Origin: Kingella negevensis
Lineage (GTDB): Bacteria > Pseudomonadota > Gammaproteobacteria > Burkholderiales > Neisseriaceae
NCBI RefSeq assembly: GCF_030177895.1
Contig: NZ_CP123448.1
Span: forward strand, 992,001 to 1,056,000
DNA length: 64,000 bases
Direction: 5' to 3'
Position numbers and translations under genes: made by a program. The notes beneath the pieces were generated by a model. The model was given only the letters and a program-made list of their open reading frames with translations, was not told the DNA's origin and searched no databases. This document shows positions 1-7,238 of this stretch, one piece after another. Every line of letters begins with the position of its first letter. Position 1 is the first letter of the stretch.

Positions 1-376
1 ATGCCGCTTCATCGCCGCCTGTGCCTGCGCGAATTTCAATGAAAATATTTTTATCATCGTCCGCATCTTTTGGCAGCAGCAATTTTTGTAATTCAAAATC
101 AAGCTGTTCAATTTTGATTTTGGCGGCTTCAATTTCTTCGGTGGCAAATTCTTTCATGTCGGGGTCAGACAACATTTCTTGCGCGTCCGTCAAATCGCTT
201 TCGGCTTGGCGATATTGTTGGTAGGTTTCCACGATTGGCGTGAGTTCCGCGTGTTCTTGGTTGAGTTTGCGGTAGTTATCCATATTTGCTGTGGCTTCTG
301 GCGAGCCGAGCAAGGCGGTTACTTCTTCTAAACGCTCTGATAGGGTTTGTAATTTGGCTAAAATTGATGGTTTCAT
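1..376 (-). CDS. prfA: Peptide chain release factor 1, N-terminal part (cut by window edge)
   Basis: The minus strand reads [19 protein letters not shown] and runs off the left edge after about 125 codons. The last visible residues include [13 protein letters not shown], the conserved start of the class I release-factor core that precedes the GGQ domain. RF1 recognises UAA and UAG and releases the finished protein from the ribosome. Only the N-terminal helical domain is visible; the PxT and GGQ motifs lie outside. The ATG starts right after a run of uptake-like words. Confidence is high because of the AGTGGDEAA motif. Confidence 0.95.
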   Translation of the reverse strand, partial: MKPSILAKLQTLSERLEEVTALLGSPEATANMDNYRKLNQEHAELTPIVETYQQYRQAESDLTDAQEMLSDPDMKEFATEEIEAAKIKIEQLDFELQKLLLPKDADDDKNIFIEIRAGTGGDEAA

Positions 377-405
377 AAGATTGGATTTTTCAGGCTGCGT
401 TTTGA

Positions 406-466
406 GTAGGCTGGGTTATAACCCAGCGAAATAATTTGTTGTTAGCTGGGTCACGACCCAGCCTAC
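406..466. repeat. Palindromic intergenic repeat, GTAGGCTGGGT type
   Basis: The arms GTAGGCTGGGT and ACCCAGCCTAC face each other across about 40 bp, and each arm contains its own smaller palindrome (TGGGTTATAACCCA on the left, TGGGTCACGACCCA on the right). A second copy with the same arms lies at 40822-40887. No coding sequence is visible. Function is unknown; it lies upstream of prfA. Confidence 0.75.
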
Positions 467-602
467 TTTTCAAAATGCAGCCTGAAAATAAAAATGGTTA
501 TAAAAATGCGTGAATTATACGGGAAAACGGGGTTTCAGGCAGCCTGAAAACGCTATTGGATTTGTTACTTTATTTTCAGGCTGCACAACCAATCATTGCC
601 GA

Positions 603-1304
603 TTATGGCGAAACTAACACCCCTGAAAACGGTGTCCAAAATCGTGCTGGCAAACCGCTATTTTTGAACTGTGAATTTGTCCAAGTGTTGCACGTTTTGA
701 ATGCGCTGTATCGCCCATTAGCTTCGTAAAACGCGTCTGTTTCGTGATAATGCGCTCCTGTGATTGGCTGCGTTTTCCCTTGTTTTGTGGCGAAACTTTG
801 GGAAATTTGCTGCGCCAAACGCTGATATTCTTCAGGCGATACGATGATTTTCAGGCTGCGTTTGGGTTCTTCAAGCGGTTCATGCGCGTAAAAGGTAACA
901 TGCATGGCGGTTTGGTTTAACCCCGAAATGGCTTTGAATGCGGTACTGGCTTTTAAGTCTGCCCAAGTAGGCGTTTCCAAATAAAATCCACGGTCGCCCC
1001 AACCTATGGCGACATATTGGGCGACAAGTTGCAGCTGGCGTGTGTCGGTTTCGCGTACCCAATCGCGCCAATGCCATTGGGGTGTTTCGATGGGCAGGGC
1101 AATATCGGTGTGTACGCCGTTGCTGATGATGTAAACCGCAATTCCTGATTGCAGCGGTGCGCGTTGCTGCACTTTCCAGTTGCCCAATCCCCACGCTGCC
1201 GCGCCATACAGCAGCAACAATGCAAAAATCGCCGCGCACGTTTTCCATGCGGCGGCGAATGCAGTTTTCAGGCTGCGTGGAAAGTTAGCTAAGCGACTAT
1301 ACAT
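603..1304 (-). CDS. DUF2459 (TIGR02117-type) membrane-anchored protein
   Basis: A 233-residue protein of unknown function. Residues about 20-42 form one hydrophobic segment ([18 protein letters not shown]), so it is probably anchored in the inner membrane with its body in the periplasm. The family signatures [10 protein letters not shown] (near residue 62) and TCNTWTN (near the C terminus) are present; the conserved His and Cys hint at a thiol-type active site, but no activity is known to me. The start overlaps the iscA stop by 8 bases (ATGTATAG), so it is probably translated by coupling from the isc transcript. Family placement is good, function open. Confidence 0.75.
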   Translation of the reverse strand: MYSRLANFPRSLKTAFAAAWKTCAAIFALLLLYGAAAWGLGNWKVQQRAPLQSGIAVYIISNGVHTDIALPIETPQWHWRDWVRETDTRQLQLVAQYVAIGWGDRGFYLETPTWADLKASTAFKAISGLNQTAMHVTFYAHEPLEEPKRSLKIIVSPEEYQRLAQQISQSFATKQGKTQPITGAHYHETDAFYEANGRYSAFKTCNTWTNSQFKNSGLPARFWTPFSGVLVSP

Positions 1305-1617
1305 GGAAACTTTCGCCGCAACCGCAACTTTCTTTCACATTTGGGTTTTCAAATTTGAAACCTTCTTGCAAACCTTCTTTGGTGTAATCAACTTGTGTGC
1401 CGTCCAAATAAACCAAACTTTTTGGGTCGATAAACACTTTCACGCCGTCTTGTTCAAAAACGGTGTCTTCAGGCTGCACTTCGTCCACAAATTCTAATGT
1501 GTACGCCATGCCTGAACAGCCGCTGGTTTTCACGCCAATGCGGATGCCTTCGCCTTTGCCGCGTTTGGTTAGATAATTACGAATGTGGGTAGCTGCATTT
1601 GATGTAACTGTAATCAT
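1297..1617 (-). CDS. iscA: Iron-sulfur cluster assembly protein IscA
   Basis: A-type carrier of 106 residues that receives iron-sulfur clusters from IscU and passes them to apo-enzymes. The three conserved cluster/iron ligands are visible: Cys34 in SGCSGMAY, and Cys98 and Cys100 in ESCGCGESF. The length is normal for the family. It lies 70 bp downstream of iscU; a pair of inverted uptake-like words sits in that gap and could attenuate the transcript. It is followed by the overlapping DUF2459 gene. ErpA is a close relative, but the position behind iscU favours IscA. Confidence 0.93.
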   Translation of the reverse strand: MITVTSNAATHIRNYLTKRGKGEGIRIGVKTSGCSGMAYTLEFVDEVQPEDTVFEQDGVKVFIDPKSLVYLDGTQVDYTKEGLQEGFKFENPNVKESCGCGESFHV

Positions 1618-1687
1618 CGCTAATCCTTGGTCTTATAAATAAAATGCAGCCTGAAAATATGATTTCGTTTTCAGGCTGCCTGAAAAA

Positions 1688-2071
1688 TTATGCGCCTTGT
1701 TTTTTCTTGTAATCCGCAACGGCGGCTTTTACCGCGTCTTCTGCCAAAATTGAGCAGTGGATTTTCACAGGTGGCAATTCCAATTCTTCTGCGATTTCGC
1801 TGTTTTTGATTGCCAACGCTTCGTCCAAAGATTTGCCTTTTACCCATTCGGTAATCAAGCTAGAAGACGCAATCGCTGAACCGCAACCGTAGGTTTTGAA
1901 TTTTGCGTCTTCAATCACGCCTTGTTCGTTTACCTTGATTTGCAATTTCATCACGTCGCCGCAAGCAGGTGCGCCAACCATGCCTGTGCCGACATCGTTG
2001 TCGTCTTTGTTGAATGAACCGACATTGCGTGGGTTTTCGTAGTGGTCAATCACTTTATCGCTGTATGCCAT
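1688..2071 (-). CDS. iscU: Iron-sulfur cluster scaffold IscU
   Basis: Scaffold on which IscS-derived sulfur and iron are assembled. Ligand residues Cys37, Asp39, Cys63 and Cys106 are all present (PACGDV, YGCGSA, HCS), and LPPVK at residues 99-103 is the HscA chaperone-binding motif. The length of 127 residues is normal. AAGGAAAC upstream of the ATG is a good ribosome binding site. In Neisseria iscU directly follows iscS; here about 2.2 kb of accessory DNA separates them, including an IS element about 50 bp upstream of the start. Its expression may therefore depend on read-through or a local promoter. Confidence 0.95.
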   Translation of the reverse strand: MAYSDKVIDHYENPRNVGSFNKDDNDVGTGMVGAPACGDVMKLQIKVNEQGVIEDAKFKTYGCGSAIASSSLITEWVKGKSLDEALAIKNSEIAEELELPPVKIHCSILAEDAVKAAVADYKKKQGA

Positions 2072-2113
2072 GATGTGTTTCCTTGTGGTTTTGTTGTTAA
2101 ATAAATGTTGTTA

Positions 2114-2121
2114 AAAAATAT
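2114..2121. repeat. Target-site duplication (left) of the IS1-family element
   Basis: The 8 bases AAAAATAT directly outside the left inverted repeat recur at 2929-2936 directly outside the right one. An 8-9 bp duplication is usual for IS1-family transposition. Confidence 0.85.
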
Positions 2122-2928
2122 GGTGGTGTCCTGAAAAGTGTGCTGTAAAAAATAAGCAATAAAAAAGCAGCGAGAACAGAGTATTATTGAATGTGTGAAA
2201 ATACAAATAACTCTGAAATGTCCTCGCTGCCAAGGACAAAATATAAAGAAAAATGGCTACTCTGGCAATCGTAAACAAAAGTATTTTTGTAAAGATTGCT
2301 GCCGTAATTTTATTGGCGACCATAACCTTACCTATAAGGGTTGTCATTCCAAAGCTGATGAACAGGTTTGGAGAATGACCGTTAGAGGTTGTGGCATTCG
2401 CGATATTGCAGCAATTACGGGTTACAGCAAAGACAAAGTTCAGGCTGCCTTAAAACGCCATGAGTTTGAGCCATTTCCTAAACAAAAACATTACTCTACA
2501 CTTGAAATAGACGAGTTTTGGACATTTGTCGGTAACAAGTCTAATAAAGTATGGCTAGTCTATGCCTATCACAGAGAAAGTGGCGAAATTGTCGCTTACG
2601 TTTGGGGTAAGCGCGATTTAGCAACAGCGCGAGCACTCAAACGGCGTTTGAAAGAGTTGCGTGTAACCTATGACAGAATTGCGACCGACGACTGGGCTGC
2701 ATTTTTAAATGTCTTTTCAAATGAAGAATGGCATCTAGTTGGTAAGCAACACACAGTTGGCATTGAGGGTAATAACTGTCGTTTACGGCACAAAGTAAGG
2801 CGAGCGTTTAGAAAAACGTGTTGCTTTTCTAAAAGTATGTTTTATCACAAGAAAGTTTTTGATTTAGCTTTCTTTGATATTCACTTTGGCATTGTTTAGT
2901 TTTACAGCACACTTTTCAGGACACCACC
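2122..2928 (+). mobile_element. Complete IS1-family insertion sequence, 807 bp
   Basis: The two ends are perfect 29-bp inverted repeats (2122-2150 and 2900-2928), starting GGTGGTGTCCTGAAAAG on the left. The element encloses one transposase gene and is flanked by an 8-bp direct repeat, so both ends and the insertion event can be defined. It sits between the fic gene and iscU, with its transposase pointing against the isc operon. Perfect ends and an open transposase frame suggest recent arrival and possible activity. Confidence 0.93.
2195..2899 (+). CDS. IS1-family transposase, single-frame type
   Basis: This 234-residue protein combines an N-terminal zinc ribbon (Cys9, Cys12, Cys32, Cys35; YFCKDCCRNF) and helix-turn-helix with a DDE catalytic domain. 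The acidic residues appear to be Asp106 (LEIDEFWTFVG), Asp165 (ATDDW) and Glu191 (GIEGNN). The C-terminal RKTCCFSKS motif is typical of IS1 InsB. Classical IS1 makes this protein from two frames by a ribosomal shift; here it is one continuous frame, as in several relatives. The start is GTG; the frame ends exactly at the right inverted repeat. Confidence 0.9.
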   Translation: MKIQITLKCPRCQGQNIKKNGYSGNRKQKYFCKDCCRNFIGDHNLTYKGCHSKADEQVWRMTVRGCGIRDIAAITGYSKDKVQAALKRHEFEPFPKQKHYSTLEIDEFWTFVGNKSNKVWLVYAYHRESGEIVAYVWGKRDLATARALKRRLKELRVTYDRIATDDWAAFLNVFSNEEWHLVGKQHTVGIEGNNCRLRHKVRRAFRKTCCFSKSMFYHKKVFDLAFFDIHFGIV

Positions 2929-2936
2929 AAAAATAT
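2929..2936. repeat. Target-site duplication (right) of the IS1-family element
   Basis: AAAAATAT, identical to the bases left of the element. Removing the IS and one copy restores a continuous A/T-rich stretch leading into an uptake-like palindrome. Confidence 0.85.
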
Positions 2937-2954
2937 TTTCAGGCTGCCTGAAAA

Positions 2955-3554
2955 TTATGTCAATGCCGACAAAATCAATGTTGCCAACAATCGCGTATCT
3001 GTTGTTTCAAACGCTGTTTTCATTGCTGCATACCACGCGCCCTTATCCGCTTCTAAAATTTTCATGGAAACCGAATAACCATTTGGCGCGGCTAAATCTT
3101 GCAAAAACAAGCGCGTAATTCTGCCATTTCCTTCAATAAATGGGTGTACCGCATTCAATTCGCTGCAAAAATACGCGCTGCGTTCGGCAAATTGTTCACG
3201 GCTCAAATCGCGTAAAAACTGTTCGTTTTTCAATTTTCGCCACACATCGCCATAAAACGAAACGATAAATTCAGGGCGACAAAATGGAATTTCTCCGCGA
3301 CCTGTCGTGTACTGGCGCAACTCGCCAGCCCATTCGTACAAATCGCCCAATAAATGTTTGTGCAATGCTTGAATTTCAGGCAGCGAAAAAGTTTGCAAAA
3401 TTGGGCGCGTAATGCTTTTGACAGCAAATAATCGCGCTTCAAATGTTTCCAATTCAACGCCTTGCAAATTCAATTTATTTTTGAAATAAGGCGTTCCTGC
3501 AATAATCAAACGGTCATAAACCGCCTGTTCATGCGCCAATCTTGCGTTATACAT
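2955..3554 (-). CDS. Fic-domain AMPylating toxin (FicT/VbhT-like)
   Basis: A 199-residue stand-alone Fic protein. The catalytic motif HPFIEGNGRITR spans residues 137-148, with all residues needed for nucleotide transfer (His137, Glu141, Gly-Asn-Gly-Arg). WAGELR near residue 75 and the following target-clamp region also fit. Fic enzymes of this type move AMP from ATP onto target proteins; class I toxins studied elsewhere AMPylate DNA gyrase and topoisomerase IV. The ATG chosen overlaps the antitoxin stop by 8 bases (ATGTATAA), typical of coupled toxin-antitoxin pairs; a TTG at 3599 would add 15 residues. The target here is inferred from the family, not seen. Confidence 0.88.
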   Translation of the reverse strand: MYNARLAHEQAVYDRLIIAGTPYFKNKLNLQGVELETFEARLFAVKSITRPILQTFSLPEIQALHKHLLGDLYEWAGELRQYTTGRGEIPFCRPEFIVSFYGDVWRKLKNEQFLRDLSREQFAERSAYFCSELNAVHPFIEGNGRITRLFLQDLAAPNGYSVSMKILEADKGAWYAAMKTAFETTDTRLLATLILSALT

Positions 3555-3741
3555 GGTTTTGATATGGCTGCATGAGTTTTGCCATTGCAATGCGTTCAAA
3601 CTCTTGATTGCTAATGTTTTGTTTGGCTAATTCAAGCAATTCATTCAAATAATCGCTGCCCATATCCAAATTTTCAATTAAATTGCTGGCATGGGCTTCT
3701 AATATAGTTTTTTGGCGTTGTTCTAAAATATGTGGAGGCAT
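3547..3741 (-). CDS. Fic antitoxin (FicA/VbhA-like)
   Basis: A 64-residue protein directly upstream of and overlapping the Fic gene. It contains SNLIEN (about residues 19-24), which fits the class I inhibitory motif [S/T]xxxE[G/N]; in VbhA and relatives the glutamate reaches into the Fic active site and blocks productive ATP binding. The remaining helices (YLNELLELAKQNISNQEFERIAM) resemble the antitoxin_VbhA fold. AAGGAAAA upstream is a good ribosome binding site. Assignment rests on the motif plus gene order, which agree. Confidence 0.85.
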   Translation of the reverse strand: MPPHILEQRQKTILEAHASNLIENLDMGSDYLNELLELAKQNISNQEFERIAMAKLMQPYQNHV

Positions 3742-3758
3742 GGGGTTTTCCTTGTTTC

Positions 3759-3770
3759 AGGCTACCTGAA
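3759..3770. other. Eikenella-type uptake word AGGCTACCTGAA
   Basis: An exact match to the DUS variant described for Eikenella (AG-eikDUS), just upstream of the antitoxin gene. The surrounding genome uses the GCAGCCTGAA form. It could mark the donor of the Fic pair or be a one-base variant of the local word. Confidence 0.6.
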
Positions 3771-3784
3771 AATGAAATATTAGC

Positions 3785-4207
3785 CTATTCAGTTTGACTA
3801 CTTTGTTTATCATAACAAAAGCACTCACTCAAATGTTCTAGCCATACTGGGCTTGCAATACACGTTATTCCATTCGTATCGAATTTAAAAACAAAACCAA
3901 TATTAAATGCACCATTATTACTAGGAACGGAAAAGACGTAAGGTTCGTGTCGCAACCAACCGTCAATACATTTCCAATCGGTTCGTTCTTCTATCGCTTG
4001 TTTAGCAGCATTAAAAGCTTTAACAAATTCCAGTCTCTTTTCAATAAATCCAATTTCAGCATCGCTATACATGGCAATAAATTGCCCTGGCATCATTGAA
4101 TTTTCCCCTGTTGATATTTCATCGTTCAACATTTGAATAAATTTGGATAATTTGATTGCACCAGTAAAAAAATCAATCGGTTGCTCTAATTCATAGACGT
4201 AATACAT
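3785..4207 (-). CDS. Hypothetical protein in the isc islet
   Basis: I do not recognise this 140-residue protein. It has no signal peptide or membrane segment and is acidic and aromatic-rich (MYYVYELEQPIDFF..., ...GWLRHEPYVFSVPSNNGAFNIGF). AAAGGTAA upstream of the ATG is a plausible ribosome binding site, and the frame is intact. It lies between iscS and the Fic pair in the accessory islet. Its size and content resemble small immunity-type proteins of polymorphic-toxin systems, but that is only a guess from appearance. Confidence 0.6.
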   Translation of the reverse strand: MYYVYELEQPIDFFTGAIKLSKFIQMLNDEISTGENSMMPGQFIAMYSDAEIGFIEKRLEFVKAFNAAKQAIEERTDWKCIDGWLRHEPYVFSVPSNNGAFNIGFVFKFDTNGITCIASPVWLEHLSECFCYDKQSSQTE

Positions 4208-4276
4208 TCAATTTACCTTTTTAGGCTGCCTGAAAATATCACTTCAAGTTTTCAGGCAGCATTATTTGTATGAAAT

Positions 4277-5491
4277 TTAGTGTTCCGCCCACTCCACAGT
4301 ACTCAAATCAATCCCATCTTTAAACATCTCCCAAAGCGGCGATAATTCACGCAATTTACCGATTTTAGACTTAATCAATTCAGCCGCAAATTTCACTTCT
4401 TCTTCAGTCGTCATGCGACCAAACGTAATGCGTAGCGATGAATGCGCCAATTCGTCATTGCGACCCAAAGCGCGTAAAACATAGCTCGGTTCAAGGCTTG
4501 CCGATGTACACGCCGAACCGCTAGATACCGCCAATTCTTTGACCGCCATAATCAAACTTTCGCCTTCCACAAAGTTAAAGCTCACGTTCAAATTGGTTGC
4601 CACGCGGTTTTCCAAATCGCCGTTGATGTACACTTCTTCAATACCATTAATACCTTGCAAGAAAATTTTGCGCAATTTTAAAGCGTGTGCCGTGTCTTTT
4701 TCCAATTCCAATTTTGCCAAACGGAACGCTTCGCCCATGCCAACAATTTGGTGCGTTGGCAATGTGCCTGAACGGAAACCGCGCTCGTGTCCGCCGCCGT
4801 GCATTTGCGCTTCCAAGCGAACACGCGGTTTACGGCGCACATACAACGCGCCAATGCCTTTCGGTGCATAAATTTTGTGTCCCGACATAGACAGCAAATC
4901 CACGTTTGCCGCTTCCACATCAACAGGCGTTTTGCCACAGGCTTGTGCCGCATCTACATGGAATACGATTTTGTTTTCACGACAAATTTTGCCGATTTCT
5001 GGGATATTTTGGATTACGCCAATTTCATTGTTTACCCACATCACAGAAATCAAAATCGTGTCGGGGCGAATGGCGGATTTTAATTCTTCCAAATCCAACA
5101 AGCCGTTTTCTTGCACATTTAAATAAGTTACTTCAAAGCCTTGACGCTCCAACTCGCGCATGGTGTCCAACACAGCTTTGTGTTCGGTTTTCACGGTAAT
5201 CAGGTGTTTGCCTTTGGTTTTGTAGAATTGCGCTGCACCTTTGATTGCTAAATTATTGGATTCAGTCGCGCCGCTTGTGAACACGATTTCTTTGCTGTCG
5301 GCGTTAATCAAATCGGCGATGTGTTTACGCGCTTCTTCTACGGCTTCTTCGGCTTCCCAACCAAATGCGTGGCTGCTTGATGCTGGATTGCCGAATTTTT
5401 CACACAAATACGGAATCATTTTTTCGGCAACGCGTTTGTCTACGGGTGTGGTTGCGGCGTAGTCTAAGTAAACTGGGATTTTGATGGTCAT
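4277..5491 (-). CDS. iscS: Cysteine desulfurase IscS
   Basis: PLP enzyme of 404 residues that takes sulfur from cysteine and supplies it to IscU and to tRNA thiolation. His104, the PLP lysine Lys206 ([12 protein letters not shown]) and the persulfide cysteine Cys328 in [14 protein letters not shown] are all present, as is [13 protein letters not shown]. Length matches the family. It starts 26 bp after iscR, so the two are cotranscribed. Downstream, an inverted pair of uptake-like words (about 4220-4262) could act as a terminator or attenuator before the islet. Confidence 0.97.
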   Translation of the reverse strand: MTIKIPVYLDYAATTPVDKRVAEKMIPYLCEKFGNPASSSHAFGWEAEEAVEEARKHIADLINADSKEIVFTSGATESNNLAIKGAAQFYKTKGKHLITVKTEHKAVLDTMRELERQGFEVTYLNVQENGLLDLEELKSAIRPDTILISVMWVNNEIGVIQNIPEIGKICRENKIVFHVDAAQACGKTPVDVEAANVDLLSMSGHKIYAPKGIGALYVRRKPRVRLEAQMHGGGHERGFRSGTLPTHQIVGMGEAFRLAKLELEKDTAHALKLRKIFLQGINGIEEVYINGDLENRVATNLNVSFNFVEGESLIMAVKELAVSSGSACTSASLEPSYVLRALGRNDELAHSSLRITFGRMTTEEEVKFAAELIKSKIGKLRELSPLWEMFKDGIDLSTVEWAEH

Positions 5492-5517
5492 GGTTTAAGT
5501 CCTTGTAATATTTATTG

Positions 5518-5967
5518 TTAATGAATATGTGTCAAGCTCACAACGTGTTCGCTGTTTTTATTTTGGTTTTCTTGTTCCAGCAAACTTGCCAGCGTGATGT
5601 TGCTTAAATAGTTATCAATGGTTTGATTGAGGTTTTCCCAAAGGCTGTGTGTGATACAAGGCGCACCACCGTGGCAGTTGGCTTTTCGGTTGCACAGCGT
5701 GGCATCTAATTTATCTTCTGCTGCGGTGATGATTTGGGCAATATTGATTTGATCGGCAGGCTTGCCGAGTATATAACCGCCGCCTGGTCCGCGTATGCTT
5801 TCAACCAGTCCTGCGCGGCGCAATTTGCTGAATAATTGTTCGAGATACGACAGGGATATTTTCTGACGCTCGCTGATGGCGTTGAGTTTGACGGCGTTGT
5901 ATTGCGCGTTCATCGCCAAATCTATCATGGCGGTAACGGCAAAACGCCCTTTTGTGGTGAGTCGCAT
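5518..5967 (-). CDS. iscR: Iron-sulfur cluster regulator IscR
   Basis: Rrf2-family repressor of 149 residues that senses cluster status through a [2Fe-2S] centre. The N-terminal winged helix (MRLTTKGRFAVTAMIDLA) is followed by cluster ligands Cys92, Cys98 and Cys104 (LCNRKANCHGGAPCITHS). When clusters are plentiful the holo form represses its own operon; a type 1 site overlaps its promoter. It heads the isc operon. Confidence 0.96.
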   Translation of the reverse strand: MRLTTKGRFAVTAMIDLAMNAQYNAVKLNAISERQKISLSYLEQLFSKLRRAGLVESIRGPGGGYILGKPADQINIAQIITAAEDKLDATLCNRKANCHGGAPCITHSLWENLNQTIDNYLSNITLASLLEQENQNKNSEHVVSLTHIH

Positions 5968-6009
5968 GATGTTATTTTGTTTGTGGTTGTGTCTTCTTGT
6001 GAAGACGAA

Positions 6010-6042
6010 ATTGTCTAATATCCTAGTAAACCAGTCAAGTAT
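6010..6042 (-). promoter_or_regulatory. isc operon promoter with type 1 IscR operator
   Basis: On the minus strand TTGACT (6033-6038) is followed after 17 bases by GACAAT (6010-6015). The bases at 6017-6042, read on the minus strand as ATACTTGACTGGTTTACTAG and onward, resemble the Escherichia coli type 1 IscR site (ATAGTTGACnnnTTTACTCGG). The operator covers the -35 and spacer, as expected for autorepression. Confidence 0.75.
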
Positions 6043-6151
6043 TTTATACAGTTAAAAAATACAGCCTGAAAGATTGCTTCAGGCTGCGATTGTGTTTATC
6101 AATGTAAAAACGCAGCCTGAAAACCAAATTTTTAGGCTGCATTCTATTTAT

Positions 6152-6769
6152 TTACAAAGGTTTCGCAGGTTCACCAATCCCTAATTCATTCCCTGCTTTC
6201 ATACGATTGATGTTATCGCGATGACGGTAAATCACTAAAATCGCAATCAACGTAATCGACCAGCCCCAAGTGGGTTGCGGAATAATGATAAACGCCGCAA
6301 ACGGTGCAGCCGCAGCCGCTACCAAAGCCGCCATTGATGATTTTTTAAACTTAAACGCTACCACCGCCCAAATCGCCACAATCCACAAAGTAGTCACCAA
6401 AGACATACCGAGCAACACGCCCAGCGCAGTTGCCACGCCTTTGCCACCACGGAAACCGAAGAAAATGGGGTACATGTGTCCCAACACCACCGCAATCGCT
6501 GCCAAGCCCGCCGCACCAGCAGGTAAACCCACTGCCGCCATCAAGCAACGCGCAATCGCCACGACTACCAAGCCTTTCAACGCATCACCAAACAACGTCC
6601 AAGCCGCCGCGTCTTTGCGACCGCTACGCAACATATTACTCGCTCCTGGGTTGCCTGAACCGTAAGTTCGTGGGTCGGGCATACCGAATTTTTTGGAGAC
6701 AATCAGCGCAGCCGAAAGTGAACCAACCAAATAAGCGACAACTACTACCATGATTTCCAATAAGAACAT
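6152..6769 (-). CDS. plsY: Glycerol-3-phosphate acyltransferase PlsY
   Basis: Inner-membrane enzyme that moves the acyl group from acyl-phosphate to glycerol-3-phosphate, the first step of phospholipid synthesis. The three family motifs are visible: GSLSAALIVSK, GSGNPGASNMLRSGRK and FGFRGGKGVATA. The protein is hydrophobic throughout, fitting the multi-span fold. I chose the ATG at 6769 because GGGAGCGG lies just upstream and the protein then starts MFLLEIMVVVV like relatives; a TTG at 6814 would add 15 poorly conserved residues. It is divergent from folB. Confidence 0.93.
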   Translation of the reverse strand: MFLLEIMVVVVAYLVGSLSAALIVSKKFGMPDPRTYGSGNPGASNMLRSGRKDAAAWTLFGDALKGLVVVAIARCLMAAVGLPAGAAGLAAIAVVLGHMYPIFFGFRGGKGVATALGVLLGMSLVTTLWIVAIWAVVAFKFKKSSMAALVAAAAAPFAAFIIIPQPTWGWSITLIAILVIYRHRDNINRMKAGNELGIGEPAKPL

Positions 6770-6857
6770 ATAACCGCTCCCAATATTTTCGTTTACAATA
6801 ACAGAATCAGACAAAAGCAGCCTGAAAGAAAACCTATTTTAACGGAATTTTAGATAA

Positions 6858-7208
6858 ATGGACAAAATTTTCCTGCACGGCATGAAAGCCGAAACCCTGA
6901 TTGGCGTGTACGACTGGGAACGCCAGCATTTACAACCCCTAATCTTGGATTTAGACATCGGTTTACCCAAGCGCGAAAACGCTTCAGACGATATCGCCAC
7001 CACCATTCATTATGGCGAAGTTTGCCAAACCATTCGCGAAGAATTGGCGCAATGCCAGTTTCAATTATTGGAAAGTTTAGCCGAATTTATCGCCAACTTA
7101 GTGCTGGAGCGTTTTCAGGCTGCATTTATCCGCGTACGCGTTACCAAACCAGGGATTTTGCCCAATGTTCAAGCCGTGGGCATTGAAATTGAACGTGGCA
7201 CAATTTAA
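6858..7208 (+). CDS. folB: Dihydroneopterin aldolase FolB
   Basis: Folate-pathway enzyme of 116 residues that cleaves dihydroneopterin to hydroxymethyl-dihydropterin and glycolaldehyde. Typical features are MDKIFLHGMKAETLIGVYDWE at the N terminus, TIHYGEV, LLESLAEFIA and the C-terminal KPGILPNVQAVGIEIER. Length is normal. An uptake-like word is read in frame near residue 85 (FQAAF). A short gap separates it from the deacetylase gene in the same direction. Confidence 0.95.
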   Translation: MDKIFLHGMKAETLIGVYDWERQHLQPLILDLDIGLPKRENASDDIATTIHYGEVCQTIREELAQCQFQLLESLAEFIANLVLERFQAAFIRVRVTKPGILPNVQAVGIEIERGTI

Positions 7209-7238
7209 CCATTCAGGCAGCCTGAAAACGATTTCATC

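Noticed and set aside
3555..3599. TTG start at 3599 for the Fic gene
   Set aside because: It would lie deep inside the antitoxin frame; the ATG at 3554 overlaps the antitoxin stop in the usual ATGTATAA manner.
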